The position numbers and the translations under genes are program-made. The notes under the pieces were generated by a model, which searched no databases, was not told where the DNA came from, and saw nothing but the letters and a program-made list of their open reading frames with translations. A stretch of 64,000 bases of DNA. It comes from Yeguia hominis. GTDB lineage: Bacteria; Bacillota; Clostridia; Oscillospirales; Acutalibacteraceae. Positions within the stretch are counted from its first letter, which is position 1. Each line of letters starts with the position of its first letter. Location: NCBI RefSeq assembly GCF_014384705.1, contig NZ_JACRSN010000014.1, positions 1 through 64,000 on the forward strand, read 5' to 3'. Positions 51,299 to 60,230 of this stretch are shown piece by piece.

Positions 51299-51800
51299 GG
51301 ATAGAATTGCCGCTATGAACGCCGATACAGAAGCTGTTCCCGTCCTTTCGGGCTACGAAAAAAGGGTTTACACCGTAGATGAAATACAAGACATTTTGGG
51401 CGTGAGCAAGACAAGCGCATACAACCTTGTGAAATCAGGCGTGTTTCACTTCGTTAAGGTCGGCGGGCAGTATCGGGTATCGAAAAAGAGCTTCGATGCT
51501 TGGCTTGATGCCTTGGATAATACGCCTGTCGAAAGTGTGCGATTGAGAAAATCGCATCATTTTCAAATCCTCCGAAAGTCAGTATCATATAGCCAAGCTA
51601 ATTGGCTTGGCTATATGACAGCTGACGAGCCGTTAAATAAAACAGCCACGGAGGTTCCTAATGGAAAAAGTAAATACAGCAAATGCGGCAGCGCAGCCGG
51701 AAAAGCGCATCTATACCGTAGAAGAAATACAGGACATCTTGGGCGTGAGCAGAATGAGCGCTTACAACCTTGTAAAGTCCGGCGTCTTTCATATCGTTAA
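51291..51800 (+). CDS. Excisionase-like HTH protein with an extended tail
   Basis: 169 residues from the ATG at 51291 (GGAGGTG upstream). Residues 25-80 are a MerR/excisionase-type winged helix (RVYTVDEIQDILGVSKTSAY, NLVKSGVFHFVKVGGQYRVS, KKSFDAWL). The paralog at 51661 ends about 10 residues after SFDAWL. Here the frame runs on for about 90 residues through an inverted repeat (51585-51618) and into the next gene in another frame. The tail is probably not functional, perhaps the result of an insertion that removed the stop. Confidence 0.7.
   Translation: MFEDRIAAMNADTEAVPVLSGYEKRVYTVDEIQDILGVSKTSAYNLVKSGVFHFVKVGGQYRVSKKSFDAWLDALDNTPVESVRLRKSHHFQILRKSVSYSQANWLGYMTADEPLNKTATEVPNGKSKYSKCGSAAGKAHLYRRRNTGHLGREQNERLQPCKVRRLSYR
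51585..51618. repeat. 14-bp perfect inverted repeat
   Basis: TCATATAGCCAAGC - TAATTG - GCTTGGCTATATGA. It lies in the tail of the first HTH gene and ahead of the second. Candidate protein-binding site, RNA hairpin or the remains of a small insertion. Confidence 0.7.
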
Positions 51801-51876
51801 GGTCGGCGGTCAGTATCGGGTGTCAAAAAAGAGCTTTGATGCTTGGCTCGAAGGACAGGACGGTGACTGCGAATGA
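51661..51876 (+). CDS. Excisionase-like HTH protein
   Basis: 71 residues, RIYTVEEIQDILGVSRMSAY, NLVKSGVFHIVKVGGQYRVS, KKSFDAWLEGQDGD. Nearly the same as the domain in the preceding gene, so a local duplication. ACGGAGG lies upstream; the stop overlaps the next ATG (ATGA at 51873-51876). Probably a DNA-binding helper in excision or a regulator. Confidence 0.75.
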   Translation: MEKVNTANAAAQPEKRIYTVEEIQDILGVSRMSAYNLVKSGVFHIVKVGGQYRVSKKSFDAWLEGQDGDCE

Positions 51877-52283
51877 TAAAGAAAACTATGTCGGTTCGTG
51901 AAATGGGTGCGCTGCTCGGTTTGAAAAAGGTTGATTCCTATTGGCTTGTTCACAAGAATTACTTTAAGACCGTTCTCGTAGCCGGAAAGATGAGAGTTTT
52001 GGTGGATAGCTTTGAGGAATGGTATGCCGGACAATTCCATTATAAGAAGATCGACGGCACGAAGCCGGGGCAGAAATACGCCTACACGATGTCGGTTCAC
52101 GAAGCGAGTGCGATTATAGGGGTATCTGACGGAGTGATGTATGACCTGATTAAAAGGTATCCTATCAAGGCCGAGATTATCAACAATCGCACTCAGATAT
52201 ACATTGACAGTTTTGAAGAATGGTACGCCACACAGGACAAGTACCGCAAGGTCACACCGGAAGGAGGTACGAAAGATGTTTGA
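51873..52283 (+). CDS. Tandem HTH protein (two excisionase-like domains)
   Basis: 136 residues with two similar winged-helix domains: TMSVREMGALLGLKKVDSYW...VLVDSFEEWYAGQ and TMSVHEASAIIGVSDGVMYD...IYIDSFEEWYATQ. The duplication inside one chain suggests binding to a doubled site. Start overlaps the preceding stop. It overlaps the next gene by eight bases with GGAGG in place. Confidence 0.7.
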   Translation: MIKKTMSVREMGALLGLKKVDSYWLVHKNYFKTVLVAGKMRVLVDSFEEWYAGQFHYKKIDGTKPGQKYAYTMSVHEASAIIGVSDGVMYDLIKRYPIKAEIINNRTQIYIDSFEEWYATQDKYRKVTPEGGTKDV

Positions 52284-52494
52284 AAAGCGGATAGCAGAAC
52301 TCAACGGAACAGTAAAAGTGAAACGCACTTATACCGTCGCAGAGATTTGCGAAATTCTCAGCGTCGGGAGGGTTTCGGTATACAACCTCATAAAAGGGGG
52401 TGCCTTCAAAGCGGTTTTAGTAGACAGCAAATATAGGGTTATCAAAGCGAGCTTTGATGAATGGCTCGACAGCGATAACGGTCAGGAGGTATAG
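52276..52494 (+). CDS. xis: Excisionase (Xis-like HTH) next to the integrase
   Basis: 72 residues: RTYTVAEICEILSVGRVSVY, NLIKGGAFKAVLVDSKYRVI, KASFDEWLDS, the Tn916-Xis-like winged helix. It ends two bases before the integrase start. Position and size make it the best candidate for the actual excisionase of the four HTH genes here. Confidence 0.75.
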   Translation: MFEKRIAELNGTVKVKRTYTVAEICEILSVGRVSVYNLIKGGAFKAVLVDSKYRVIKASFDEWLDSDNGQEV

Positions 52495-52496
52495 AT

Positions 52497-53879
52497 ATGG
52501 CTTCAATAGTCAAAAGGAAAAATCGGTATTCAGTGGTTTATACCGTGAGAGATGAAAGGGGCAACACCCGTCAAAAGTGGGAAACCTACGATACAAATTC
52601 CGCAGCAGAAAAACGGAAGGCGCAAATTGAATTTGAGCAGATGAGCGGCACATTCATTGTGCCGTCTGCAAAGGCCGTTGCCGACCTTCTTGAAGAATAT
52701 ACATCGGTGTACGGTGTCAGCACTTGGGCAATGTCCACTTATGAAGCACGGCGTGGCTTGATGTTCAATTACATCATTCCGATTATCGGGGATATGAAGC
52801 TGGACGACCTGAACACCCGTGTTATGGATCGCTTTTATCAGAGCTTGCTTTCCGTGAAAACAAAGGTCACGAATAACCGCAAGCCGACAAATGAATTTCT
52901 CACTGTGCATACCGTTCGTGAGATACACAAGCTGCTCAGAAACGCCTTTAATCAGGCGGTCAAGTGGGAGCTGATGTCAAAGAACCCGTGCGTGAATGCG
53001 ACACTTCCCAAAGAGGAACATAAAAAGCGTGAAATATGGACGGCGGAAACCCTGCAACACGCCCTTGAAGTATGCGACGATGACATACTTTCCCTTGCTA
53101 TCAACCTTTCCTTTGCCTGCTCTCTGCGAATGGGAGAAATGCTGGCGCTGACTTGGGATTGCGTGGATATAGTGTTTACCTTTCCCCATATGTTCACGAC
53201 CGGAACGACTGATCTTGTGCTGAAAGCACCGAAAACAAAAACGAGCGTCCGCAAGGTCTTTCTTCCGAGAACCGTTGCGCTTATGCTTACAGAGAGGAAA
53301 AAGCAGATTGAGAAATATAAGGAGCTGTTCGGAGAAGAATACACGGATTACAACCTTGTGTTTTGTCACCCGACGGGCAGACCGATGGAAAATCAAGTTA
53401 TAACCCGTGCCTTGAAGAAGCTCATCCGTGATAACAATCTGCCGGATGTAGTCTTTCACAGCTTCCGACACGCCAGCATTACCTATAAGCTGAAATGGAA
53501 CGGCGGCGATATGAAGTCAGTGCAGGGCGACTCAGGACACGCAAGGGTTGAAATGGTTGCGGATGTTTACAGCCACATTATTGATGACGATCGCCGTTTC
53601 AATGCTCAACGCTTCGATGAGCAGTTTTATAAGGCAAAGGCGCTCTCGCCGGAAGCCGAGGGGAAAACAATCCCTATGCCGAAATTTGAAACCGTGAAGG
53701 ACTTACCTGACCCGATGGCAGTCACACAGGAGGAAATGGAAAAGACCGCCGAACCGCCGCAGGAAACAGTACAAGAGAAAACTGCGGACGCAGCAGAAAG
53801 CAACGCCGAGCTTTTAGTGAAGCTGTTGCAGAACCCCGAAATGGCGGCGCTGCTGAAAACACTTGCGAAGAATTTATAA
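52497..53879 (+). CDS. int: ICE tyrosine integrase
   Basis: 460 residues. N-terminal arm-binding region (VKRKNRYSVVYTVRDERGN), core-binding domain, then catalytic residues: Arg in FACSLRMGEMLAL, His-x-x-Arg in HSFRHASITYKL, His in GDSGHARVEMV and Tyr in ADVYSHI. A C-terminal extension of about 85 residues is rich in Glu and Pro. It reads toward the tRNA-Arg(CCT) fragment 300 bp downstream, so it is the enzyme that inserted this ICE there. Confidence 0.9.
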   Translation: MASIVKRKNRYSVVYTVRDERGNTRQKWETYDTNSAAEKRKAQIEFEQMSGTFIVPSAKAVADLLEEYTSVYGVSTWAMSTYEARRGLMFNYIIPIIGDMKLDDLNTRVMDRFYQSLLSVKTKVTNNRKPTNEFLTVHTVREIHKLLRNAFNQAVKWELMSKNPCVNATLPKEEHKKREIWTAETLQHALEVCDDDILSLAINLSFACSLRMGEMLALTWDCVDIVFTFPHMFTTGTTDLVLKAPKTKTSVRKVFLPRTVALMLTERKKQIEKYKELFGEEYTDYNLVFCHPTGRPMENQVITRALKKLIRDNNLPDVVFHSFRHASITYKLKWNGGDMKSVQGDSGHARVEMVADVYSHIIDDDRRFNAQRFDEQFYKAKALSPEAEGKTIPMPKFETVKDLPDPMAVTQEEMEKTAEPPQETVQEKTADAAESNAELLVKLLQNPEMAALLKTLAKNL

Positions 53880-54182
53880 GAATAGGATTATATGAATAGA
53901 GGGGCAACTCCGGTTGTCCCTCTTGATTTTTTGGCGCAGAGTTGTTATAATGAGTATACTTTATGGCTTGCGTTCGCAGAGCCCCGATGGTTTTATCTGA
54001 ACAGACCACCATAACCCGCTTAGCACGACCCTTGCTAATGACCTGCTAAAAACAGCAGTTAAAATTAGCAGAAAACAGATGAATTTAGTTATCAGTCCAA
54101 AAGCTCTCGAAGCCTTTTATATCAATGATTTCTAAGGATTTTTTACCCCTGTCTTTCAGCCCAAAAAGCGTTCCGGGAGCGT

Positions 54183-54227
54183 CTCCTAAGCGTGGGGTCA
54201 GAGGTTCAAATCCTCTCTGGGACGCCA
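54183..54227 (+). other. ICE right attachment site: 3' part of tRNA-Arg(CCT)
   Basis: From the anticodon loop CTCCTAA through GCGTG, the T-arm AGAGG-TTCAAAT-CCTCT and the acceptor end CTGGGAC-G-CCA, this is the last 45 bases of a tRNA-Arg with anticodon CCT. The bases upstream cannot pair with GCGTG or CTGGGAC, so the 5' half is absent. This is the displaced chromosomal 3' end left by integration; the restored tRNA should lie at the left end of the ICE, outside this window. A terminator hairpin follows (54236-54272). Confidence 0.8.
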
Positions 54228-54235
54228 GAAAGCAC

Positions 54236-54272
54236 CGCTGCAAGCCTTTTTTCGGGGTTTGCAGCGTTTTTT
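54236..54272 (+). terminator. Original terminator of the tRNA-Arg gene
   Basis: CGCTGCAA and TTTGCAGCG with a T-run after the stem. About 8 bases after the CCA end of the tRNA fragment. Between here and 54652 I see only another hairpin (AACAGCC / GGCTGTT around 54400-54457) and no convincing gene. Confidence 0.7.
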
Positions 54273-54652
54273 GTTCCTCCTTCTCTCGGTAATTTCACTT
54301 CCGTTACCGGGAGATTTTTATACGCCGCATGATGTATATTTGGGTACTGTCAATAGGTGCAAAAATATTCTTTCATACGATGAAAACAGCTCTAAATTAA
54401 ACAGCCCCCGCTTGTTAGACGATATGAGATACCATCTACCAAACGGGAGGCTGTTCAAAAAGCGTTTTTTTATTTTTAATATGAGCGTACCGGAGAAAAT
54501 TCCCTTCTAATTCCAATGAAAAGCCGCTTTGAGACGCTTCTTAAAGAAATCCTTTGGGACAAAATCGGCCAAAGGCGGAATGGTTGTACGATTTTTTTAA
54601 AGAGAGAACCATTTTTCAAGGGCAATCCCTGCGAAGCCCTTCTCTTCTTTCT

Positions 54653-55186
54653 TTAAAGCGCAGTTCCCTTCTTTGGAACGAAAAAGTTGCGCATATCCGC
54701 TTTCTCCAGTTCCAACAGCTTGACTTTCGTGCTGATGCCGCCAGCATATCCGGTCAAGCTTCCGTTTGTGCCGACTACCCGGTGACAAGGAATCAGGATG
54801 GAAATTCCGTTATGTCCCACAGCGCCGCCAACCGCCTGTGCGGACATATGGGTAAGGCCCCGCTGCTCTGCAAGCTGTCGTGCAATTTCTCCATAGGTGG
54901 TGGTTTGGCCGTAAGGGATCTGCAAAAGGATTTTCCACACTGCCTGGCGAAACGCAGAGCCGATCGGGTGCAGTGGCGGAAGAAAGTCCGGTTCCGTTCC
55001 AGTAAAGTACAAGTCGAGCCAGCGTTTGGTTTCCGAAAGAATCGGCGTTTCCTGCTCCGTATGCACTTTTGGCAGATTGTCCGCAAAATATTTTTCGCCG
55101 TCAAACCACAATCCGGTCAATCCAATCTCATCCGCTGCCAAAAGAATACCGCCCAGCGGTGAATTGTAGTGTTGAATAAACGTCAT
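54653..55186 (-). CDS. ogt: Methylated-DNA-[protein]-cysteine S-methyltransferase
   Basis: 177 residues. The acceptor Cys is in ISILIPCHRVVG, with AFRQAVWKILLQIPYGQTTTYGEIA upstream, the DNA-binding helix-turn-helix of the Ogt/MGMT family. It repairs O6-alkylguanine by accepting the alkyl group. The start MTFIQHYNSP is preferred over a longer reading because of family length and the GGGGTG upstream. First chromosomal gene after the ICE. Confidence 0.92.
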   Translation of the reverse strand: MTFIQHYNSPLGGILLAADEIGLTGLWFDGEKYFADNLPKVHTEQETPILSETKRWLDLYFTGTEPDFLPPLHPIGSAFRQAVWKILLQIPYGQTTTYGEIARQLAEQRGLTHMSAQAVGGAVGHNGISILIPCHRVVGTNGSLTGYAGGISTKVKLLELEKADMRNFFVPKKGTAL

Positions 55187-55455
55187 TTTTACACCCCGAA
55201 AAAAGCATTGAAATTCTGCGGCGCTACCGCGCTTTGTGATCATTATATCGCTCTTTATATGAGCAAACTATCTGAATATCGTAAAATATTCTCGTAATAT
55301 CTCCCATTTAAAATTCCAAACCAGCCAGAGAAGCGGCAGACGCTTCTGCCGAACGTTTCTTTGCAGCGCACTTGTAACGCCAGGGTTGAACTCAGCCTTC
55401 TGACGTTTGCGTTCTTAGGTCTAACAGATAGAGCATACGATCTCTGTCCGGAATA

Positions 55456-55887
55456 TCACTTGAGAATATCTTCTATTCCCCGAATAAACTGTTCTGCATT
55501 TCTCATTTCATACAATCTGCCATGAATCGAAACTTGTCCGGAAGCCGAGACAGCAATTTCCGTCAATGTCTCCCCGTCATAACTGGAAATGAATGCAATT
55601 TTGTTGCCGAGTTCCTCCATTGCACCGTCCCCCATATACGTTTTCAGGGTTCTTTTATAAGAACAGTTCTGCATCCGTTCCACGATTTTTCTTTTTTGTT
55701 CCTCTGTGATCTGGTCGTACTTCTTTGTGTTGATGTATGCTTCTCCGTTTTGAACACCCAATTCATTTACCTGTATCGTAAGGTCCTGATTTTCAATGAG
55801 ATCGCTTGGAAAAGACATCGGGTAAAAATAGATCACGCAACATACCAGCAAGGCAACACCGACAAACCACATAACCTTTTTCTTCAT
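55456..55887 (-). CDS. Predicted membrane-anchored protein of unknown function
   Basis: 143 residues: N-terminal signal anchor (VMWFVGVALLVCCVIYFYP), then a mixed alpha/beta domain (DLTIQVNELGVQNGEAYINT ... GQVSIHGRLYEMRNAEQFI). AGGAAT-type weak site before the ATG. No family recognised. It stands alone between the MGMT and hydrolase genes. Confidence 0.6.
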   Translation of the reverse strand: MKKKVMWFVGVALLVCCVIYFYPMSFPSDLIENQDLTIQVNELGVQNGEAYINTKKYDQITEEQKRKIVERMQNCSYKRTLKTYMGDGAMEELGNKIAFISSYDGETLTEIAVSASGQVSIHGRLYEMRNAEQFIRGIEDILK

Positions 55888-55943
55888 CTGTATTCCTCCA
55901 ATCCCGATTTTCCAATTTGTTCATTTTAAAAATCTGACCCCTA

Positions 55944-56627
55944 TTAAAGTGTTTTCAGGAAATCGTCAACAGCCAGATTAAATTCTGCTGGACGCTGATT
56001 CGCAAGGAAATGATTTCCACGAAGGATCACCATTTTTGCATTTGGAAGACTTTCGGCGATTTCCTTCGTATGCGACTCTTTGATCATATCTTTTGTTCCG
56101 CAAATGACCAATGTGGGAATCGAAATCCGCGACAATGCATTTGGTTTGATATTTGGCTCATTCACCATCAGGCCGAGCATTTCGGCATTTTTCTTTGCCT
56201 CCGTTGATTTGGCGGCAAACCGCCTTGCGATTTTGTATCCGATTTCAATCGGAATTTGCACCACTCGTTTTACTCCTGTTGGGTCGAGATTGCCGCCGCT
56301 TAAAATCAAAGCTTTTACCATATCGGGGTGCTCCGTTGCAAATTTCATCGCAATATTTGCTCCGTCTGAGAACCCCAAAATCACCGCGCTTAAAATTTGA
56401 TGCGCTTGCATGAAATCGTATAAATCACAGGAAAATTGTGCAATGGTAAACGGCGCGTCGCCTCGCGGAGATTTCCCATGCCCTCTCGTATCCAATGCAA
56501 TCACACGGTATTTGCTTTGAAAATATTCGATTTGATTTTTGAAATAGGCGCTGTTTCCACCATTTCCATGCAAAAATAGAAACGGTTCGCCATTTCCTTT
56601 CTCCTGGCAGTATAATTCTATATCCAT
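55944..56627 (-). CDS. Alpha/beta-fold hydrolase
   Basis: About 227 residues. Oxyanion region PFLFLHGNGGNSAYF, ALDTRGHGKSPRG, nucleophile elbow GFSDGANIA, acid in TLVICGTKDMI and His in ILRGNHFLANQ. A complete catalytic triad typical of esterase-like alpha/beta hydrolases; the substrate is unknown. The ATG at 56627 (MDIELYCQ) has ACGAGG six bases upstream. Confidence 0.85.
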   Translation of the reverse strand: MDIELYCQEKGNGEPFLFLHGNGGNSAYFKNQIEYFQSKYRVIALDTRGHGKSPRGDAPFTIAQFSCDLYDFMQAHQILSAVILGFSDGANIAMKFATEHPDMVKALILSGGNLDPTGVKRVVQIPIEIGYKIARRFAAKSTEAKKNAEMLGLMVNEPNIKPNALSRISIPTLVICGTKDMIKESHTKEIAESLPNAKMVILRGNHFLANQRPAEFNLAVDDFLKTL

Positions 56628-56654
56628 TATATCCTCGTAAATTTCAACTTGCAA

Positions 56655-57092
56655 AATAAATCCGCATTCTTATTCTAATTCATACGGCCCTTTTGCATAG
56701 CAAAGAAAAGCGTTTTTGAGCAAATTGCACACCCAGCTTTGTTTGCAGACGAATTGCAATATCATTGCCATCCGAAATCATCACATAAGGTCTCATCTGG
56801 CTATGAAACATTTGGTTTGCGATAAACCGCCTGCATCCGGCTGGCAATCTGTTGCCGCCTCGAAGCAGGGTCAACAGATTCAAATCCGAGAGATCCAGCC
56901 TTATGGATGCCGGCATACCCTTTTATGCCCTGATTGTCTGCGCTGCTTCCGCGTGATTCTGCCTGCAAGCCGGATGTCGGCGGTCTATTTCAAACAGGAT
57001 GTCACAAACGCAAGCGGAGAACATCCATGCTTTCTGCCGTTTCTTCTGCTGACAGCCCCTGCTCTGCAAATCCAATTTTGCTGTCCTATAGA
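56655..57092. other. Gene-poor stretch without a credible ORF
   Basis: Short open frames exist on both strands but none has a ribosome binding site with family-like protein features. On the minus strand a piece near 57000-57070 reads IGFAEQGLSAEETAESMD, which looks like part of a decayed protein. Probably a degenerate gene. Confidence 0.4.
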
Positions 57093-57851
57093 CTACTCGA
57101 TTTTTAATGATTCAAAATAATAGCGCGGTTTTCCTGTACTCTTTTTCCCGTATTCTATCGCTTCCGTCGGGCAATAACAAATACAGGCCATGCAATGCGT
57201 GCATTGCGTTCCCCATACAGGCTTTCTGTCCCTGTATGTTATGTTGTTCATCGGGCATTTTTCCGCACATTGTCCGCAACCAATACAGGCATCATTTGCC
57301 TGAAAGGCGTCGGCCTTAACGAAAAACTGATAAAATATCGGGTTTACCGGACCGCTCATAAAGCGGTCATAGAGATTGCTTCGAGGTGCGGAAAAAGCCT
57401 GTCTCGCCTGAATGCGCACAATGGTCTCCTCAAGCGTTGGCTCTGCTCTTTCCACGATGCTCCTGGCTTCTTCTGCCTGCGGTGCGCGAAACATCGCAAT
57501 GTAGTTTTCCGGCATAACAATTTGTGCTGTTCCCATATAGCACAGGTGTTTTTGTTCGGTAAGTTTGCGATTGTATTTTGCTGCGTTACCAATCTCGCTG
57601 CCACAGTCCATCACAAACCAGATTCGTTCCGCACCAACAAACTCGGTTTGGGAAAGCCAATCCGATACGATTCGCGGAATACGCCATGCATATGTTGGCG
57701 CAACCACGATTACGTCTTGTCCCGTCTGTATCGGGGAATGATCCTTGACTTTAATTTTTGTATTCAGATCGACCGTTTTATCCTGTAGTGCTTCCGCAAT
57801 TCGCCTTGCGATATACCGGCTGTTCCCGGTTCCGGAAAAACAAAAAATCAT
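57093..57851 (-). CDS. EFR1-family ferredoxin (flavodoxin domain plus two [4Fe-4S] clusters)
   Basis: About 252 residues from MIFCFSGTGNSRYIARRIAE (FMN-binding flavodoxin P-loop), then VVAPTYAWRIPRIVSDWL. The C-terminal half has two ferredoxin motifs, CIGCGQCAEKCPMN and CTHCMACICYCPTEA. EFRODS-type proteins of anaerobes move electrons between flavin and iron-sulfur partners. The longer reading upstream overlaps unrelated sequence. Confidence 0.88.
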   Translation of the reverse strand: MIFCFSGTGNSRYIARRIAEALQDKTVDLNTKIKVKDHSPIQTGQDVIVVAPTYAWRIPRIVSDWLSQTEFVGAERIWFVMDCGSEIGNAAKYNRKLTEQKHLCYMGTAQIVMPENYIAMFRAPQAEEARSIVERAEPTLEETIVRIQARQAFSAPRSNLYDRFMSGPVNPIFYQFFVKADAFQANDACIGCGQCAEKCPMNNITYRDRKPVWGTQCTHCMACICYCPTEAIEYGKKSTGKPRYYFESLKIE

Positions 57852-57915
57852 ATGTATAAGCACCTCCGAAAAATTCGGTTTACCAGCGCGGCAATCCAGA
57901 AACAATCCGGTTTTG

Positions 57916-58254
57916 TCACGAAATCCAAAAGCGTTTGACAGCGACGTTTTCATCCGGATCATACAACTCGTTTTCAACTATACCGCCGTTTTTCAGAATC
58001 CCCTTTTCCAAAGCCGCGTTGTCGCTATCGCAGACACAGAGAATGCGGTCCATTCCAAACTCCCTTGCAATTTCCAATCCCCGCTTCAGCATCTGGGTCG
58101 CGAACCCGCGGTTCCGATCGGACGGACGAGTGGCATAACCGATGTGTCCGCCGTAGTTGAGCAGAAATTCCGTCAGTTCAAACTGCAGACGGAACACACC
58201 GAAAATTCCATGCGGACTGCACATCGGAAATCCCGTGGCTGTTGCTTTCAACAA
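57916..58254 (-). pseudogene. GNAT acetyltransferase, N-terminally truncated
   Basis: From GGHIGYATRPSDRNRGFATQ (acetyl-CoA binding loop) to NVAVKRFWIS this is a normal GNAT C-terminal half. The preceding 35 residues of the open frame do not fit and the family is about 165-170 residues long, so the N-terminal part has been lost or frame-shifted near 58190. No ribosome binding site is seen. Confidence 0.65.
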
Positions 58255-58342
58255 CCACGCTGATTTTTCTCGGCTTTTTTAAGTCTTACCTCATGAACTT
58301 CCTCTCGGAAATGGATCTCATAAACTGTAAGTTGTCCAGTAC

Positions 58343-59024
58343 TTATCCAAGTCGCTCTTGCAGAAAGCCTTTGCGCTTTCTCAAATCCGGATCACAAAGC
58401 ACCGGCAAAATGTTCACGAGCTGTTCCGGCTCCAAGTTCCACCATTGATAGCGAAGCAGCGAGTCTTTCCGCTCCCCATCAAAGCGCTCTTTGATAAATT
58501 TTGCTGGGTTTCCTCCGTAAACGGTATCGGCAGGAACATCTTTTACAACCACGGAGTAGGCGGCAATGATCGCTCCGTCGCCGACCTTTACGCCGGGCAT
58601 CAGAATGCTTTCGCGTCCGATCCACACATCGTTTCCAATGATCGTATCGCCTTTACGGGGAAGTTGTTCCATATGCGGCAGTGTATTCTCCGTCCATGCA
58701 CCGCCAAACACATTAAATGGGTACGTCGTTGCGCTGCTGCTTCGGTGGTTCGCCGGTCCTATGATAAACTTGGCGTCGGATGCAATTTGACAGAATTTGC
58801 CAATTATAAGGTGATCTCCAAACCAACTCCGGATAGTTGAACAGCACATTGTTCCGCTCAAAGCCTGTCGGGTCCGTCGCGTCGTCATAATAGGTGTAAT
58901 CCCCGACCGTAATATTGGGCGCTGTGATGACATTTTTAATAAAACAGGAAGTTTTATATTCGTTGGGAAAGACCGCGTTTGGATTTGGAATCTTCAGCAT
59001 CATTTCGTCTTTTCCTGTCATCAT
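58343..59024 (-). pseudogene. Vat/CatB-type acetyltransferase, frameshifted
   Basis: Left-handed beta-helix acetyltransferase of the xenobiotic (VatD/CatB-related) family. The 5' part reads IPNPNAVFPNEYKTSCFIKN, NITVGDYTYYDD and NNVLFNYPE in one frame. After about 58825 the continuation GDHLIIGKFCQIASDAKFII, GPANHR and GNDVWIGRESILMPGVKVGD is in another. One extra T near 58823-58826 explains it (YPELV, then GDHLII). If the frame were restored the protein would be about 215 residues and could acetylate streptogramin- or chloramphenicol-like molecules. It may be a sequencing error. Confidence 0.75.
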
Positions 59025-59138
59025 TCTATATTCCATCCTTTTCCCGGTACATCCTAGTGACAATTCCTCGTTTCTTACAGGCTTCTCTCACCGTGATTTC
59101 TCTCCATCCTTCGTTTTCATGACTCGGAAAACCGGAAA

Positions 59139-59885
59139 TCACTTTGATAATAATTTTAAAAAACGCTTGTCATTCATCTGCTCGTTTGTTACATACGCTC
59201 CATCATAAAACAGTGCATAGGTCGTGATTGGCGTCGGTGCATTCTGCGCTTCTTCTTTGCTCTGCAAAGGAACGGACCGGAATTGCACTGCATTTTCCTT
59301 TGCCACTTGTTCCACAATCGGAACATATTTCGCATTAAATGGACATTGACTGGTATAATATAAAACATATCCTTTTTCTTCAACATGCGGGTGTTTTGCG
59401 CAGTCTTTGAATCTGGGCAGCAGCGCATTTTCCTCAAATGGGAGATACCATAGCTGGATCCCGTTATCCGCTTCATCGCAAACAGAAAATCCTTTATATT
59501 GCAAGAATTTCGGGTCGGCCAAAAATGGCTTTTTCTTTTTGGAAGATAACACACATAGGCCCTTTTTTCCTTTTTGCTTGCTGTCCTCCACACAGGCATT
59601 CAGCAAATCCGCTCCATAACCATGCCCCTTGAAAGAACCCGCCACCCACAAACAGTCGATATACATATAACCGTCTGCAATCATGGGATTCCACGCATTT
59701 TCAGCAGGTATATACTCAATAAAGCACTTTCCCCGCTCTTTGCTTTTTAGAAAAACCAGTCCATCCGCAAAGCGTTCTTGCAGCCACGCCTTCTTGGAGG
59801 ACACCTGAAGATCCTTGTTATTGGAAATTGCACAGCATATATGCTCTTGGCCGATGTTTTCGCTTGTCACTCTGATATATTCCAT
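59139..59885 (-). CDS. GNAT acetyltransferase with YoaP-like C-terminal domain
   Basis: 248 residues. N-terminal GNAT domain (CLWVAGSFKGHGYGADLLNA is the acetyl-CoA loop). C-terminal part (about 155-248) has YYTSQCPFNAKYVPIVEQVA and RSVPLQSKEEAQNAPTPITT, matching the YoaP-type thioredoxin-like domain found after GNAT domains in Firmicutes. The substrate is unknown. TGGAGGCGCTTT lies upstream of the ATG. Confidence 0.8.
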   Translation of the reverse strand: MEYIRVTSENIGQEHICCAISNNKDLQVSSKKAWLQERFADGLVFLKSKERGKCFIEYIPAENAWNPMIADGYMYIDCLWVAGSFKGHGYGADLLNACVEDSKQKGKKGLCVLSSKKKKPFLADPKFLQYKGFSVCDEADNGIQLWYLPFEENALLPRFKDCAKHPHVEEKGYVLYYTSQCPFNAKYVPIVEQVAKENAVQFRSVPLQSKEEAQNAPTPITTYALFYDGAYVTNEQMNDKRFLKLLSK

Positions 59886-60105
59886 AAAGCGCCTCCATCA
59901 ATTTCCATTAGACGGTCAGATTTAAGCGTATTATATCATAACTTTGCAACTTTTTCTATCGACAAATTTGTGGTATATATCTGCGGCAATCAATCTTCTC
60001 CTACTAAGTCGAACAAGCCCAAAATAGAAGTCCGCCACAGATTACTGGACCGCTCCCCGTTTAACAGACAAAGAAAAAAGCGCCCAGTCGCAGAATAGCG
60101 GCGAA

Positions 60106-60230
60106 TTACACGGCCTTGCTCCGGATTTCAAACGGAGTGAGGCCGTTCTTCAGGTTGATCCGCACATAGTTGTAGGATCGCACATACTCCGCCACCGCCT
60201 GTTCGACTTCGGTCCGGCACGATTCCAACA
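60106..60230 (-). pseudogene. IS3-family transposase C-terminal fragment
   Basis: On the minus strand CRTEVEQAVAEYVRSYNYVR and INLKNGLTPFEIRSKAV with a stop match the extreme C-terminus of IS3/IS150-type transposases (rve domain end). Only about 40 residues remain, fused to a signal peptidase remnant. Confidence 0.7.

Noticed and set aside
54183..54227. Complete tRNA gene
   Set aside because: The upstream bases do not provide a D-arm, anticodon 5' stem or acceptor 5' strand; only the 3' part is present.
56680..56916. A 78-codon minus-strand open frame
   Set aside because: No ribosome binding site or family pattern; it lies in a region that looks degenerate on both strands.
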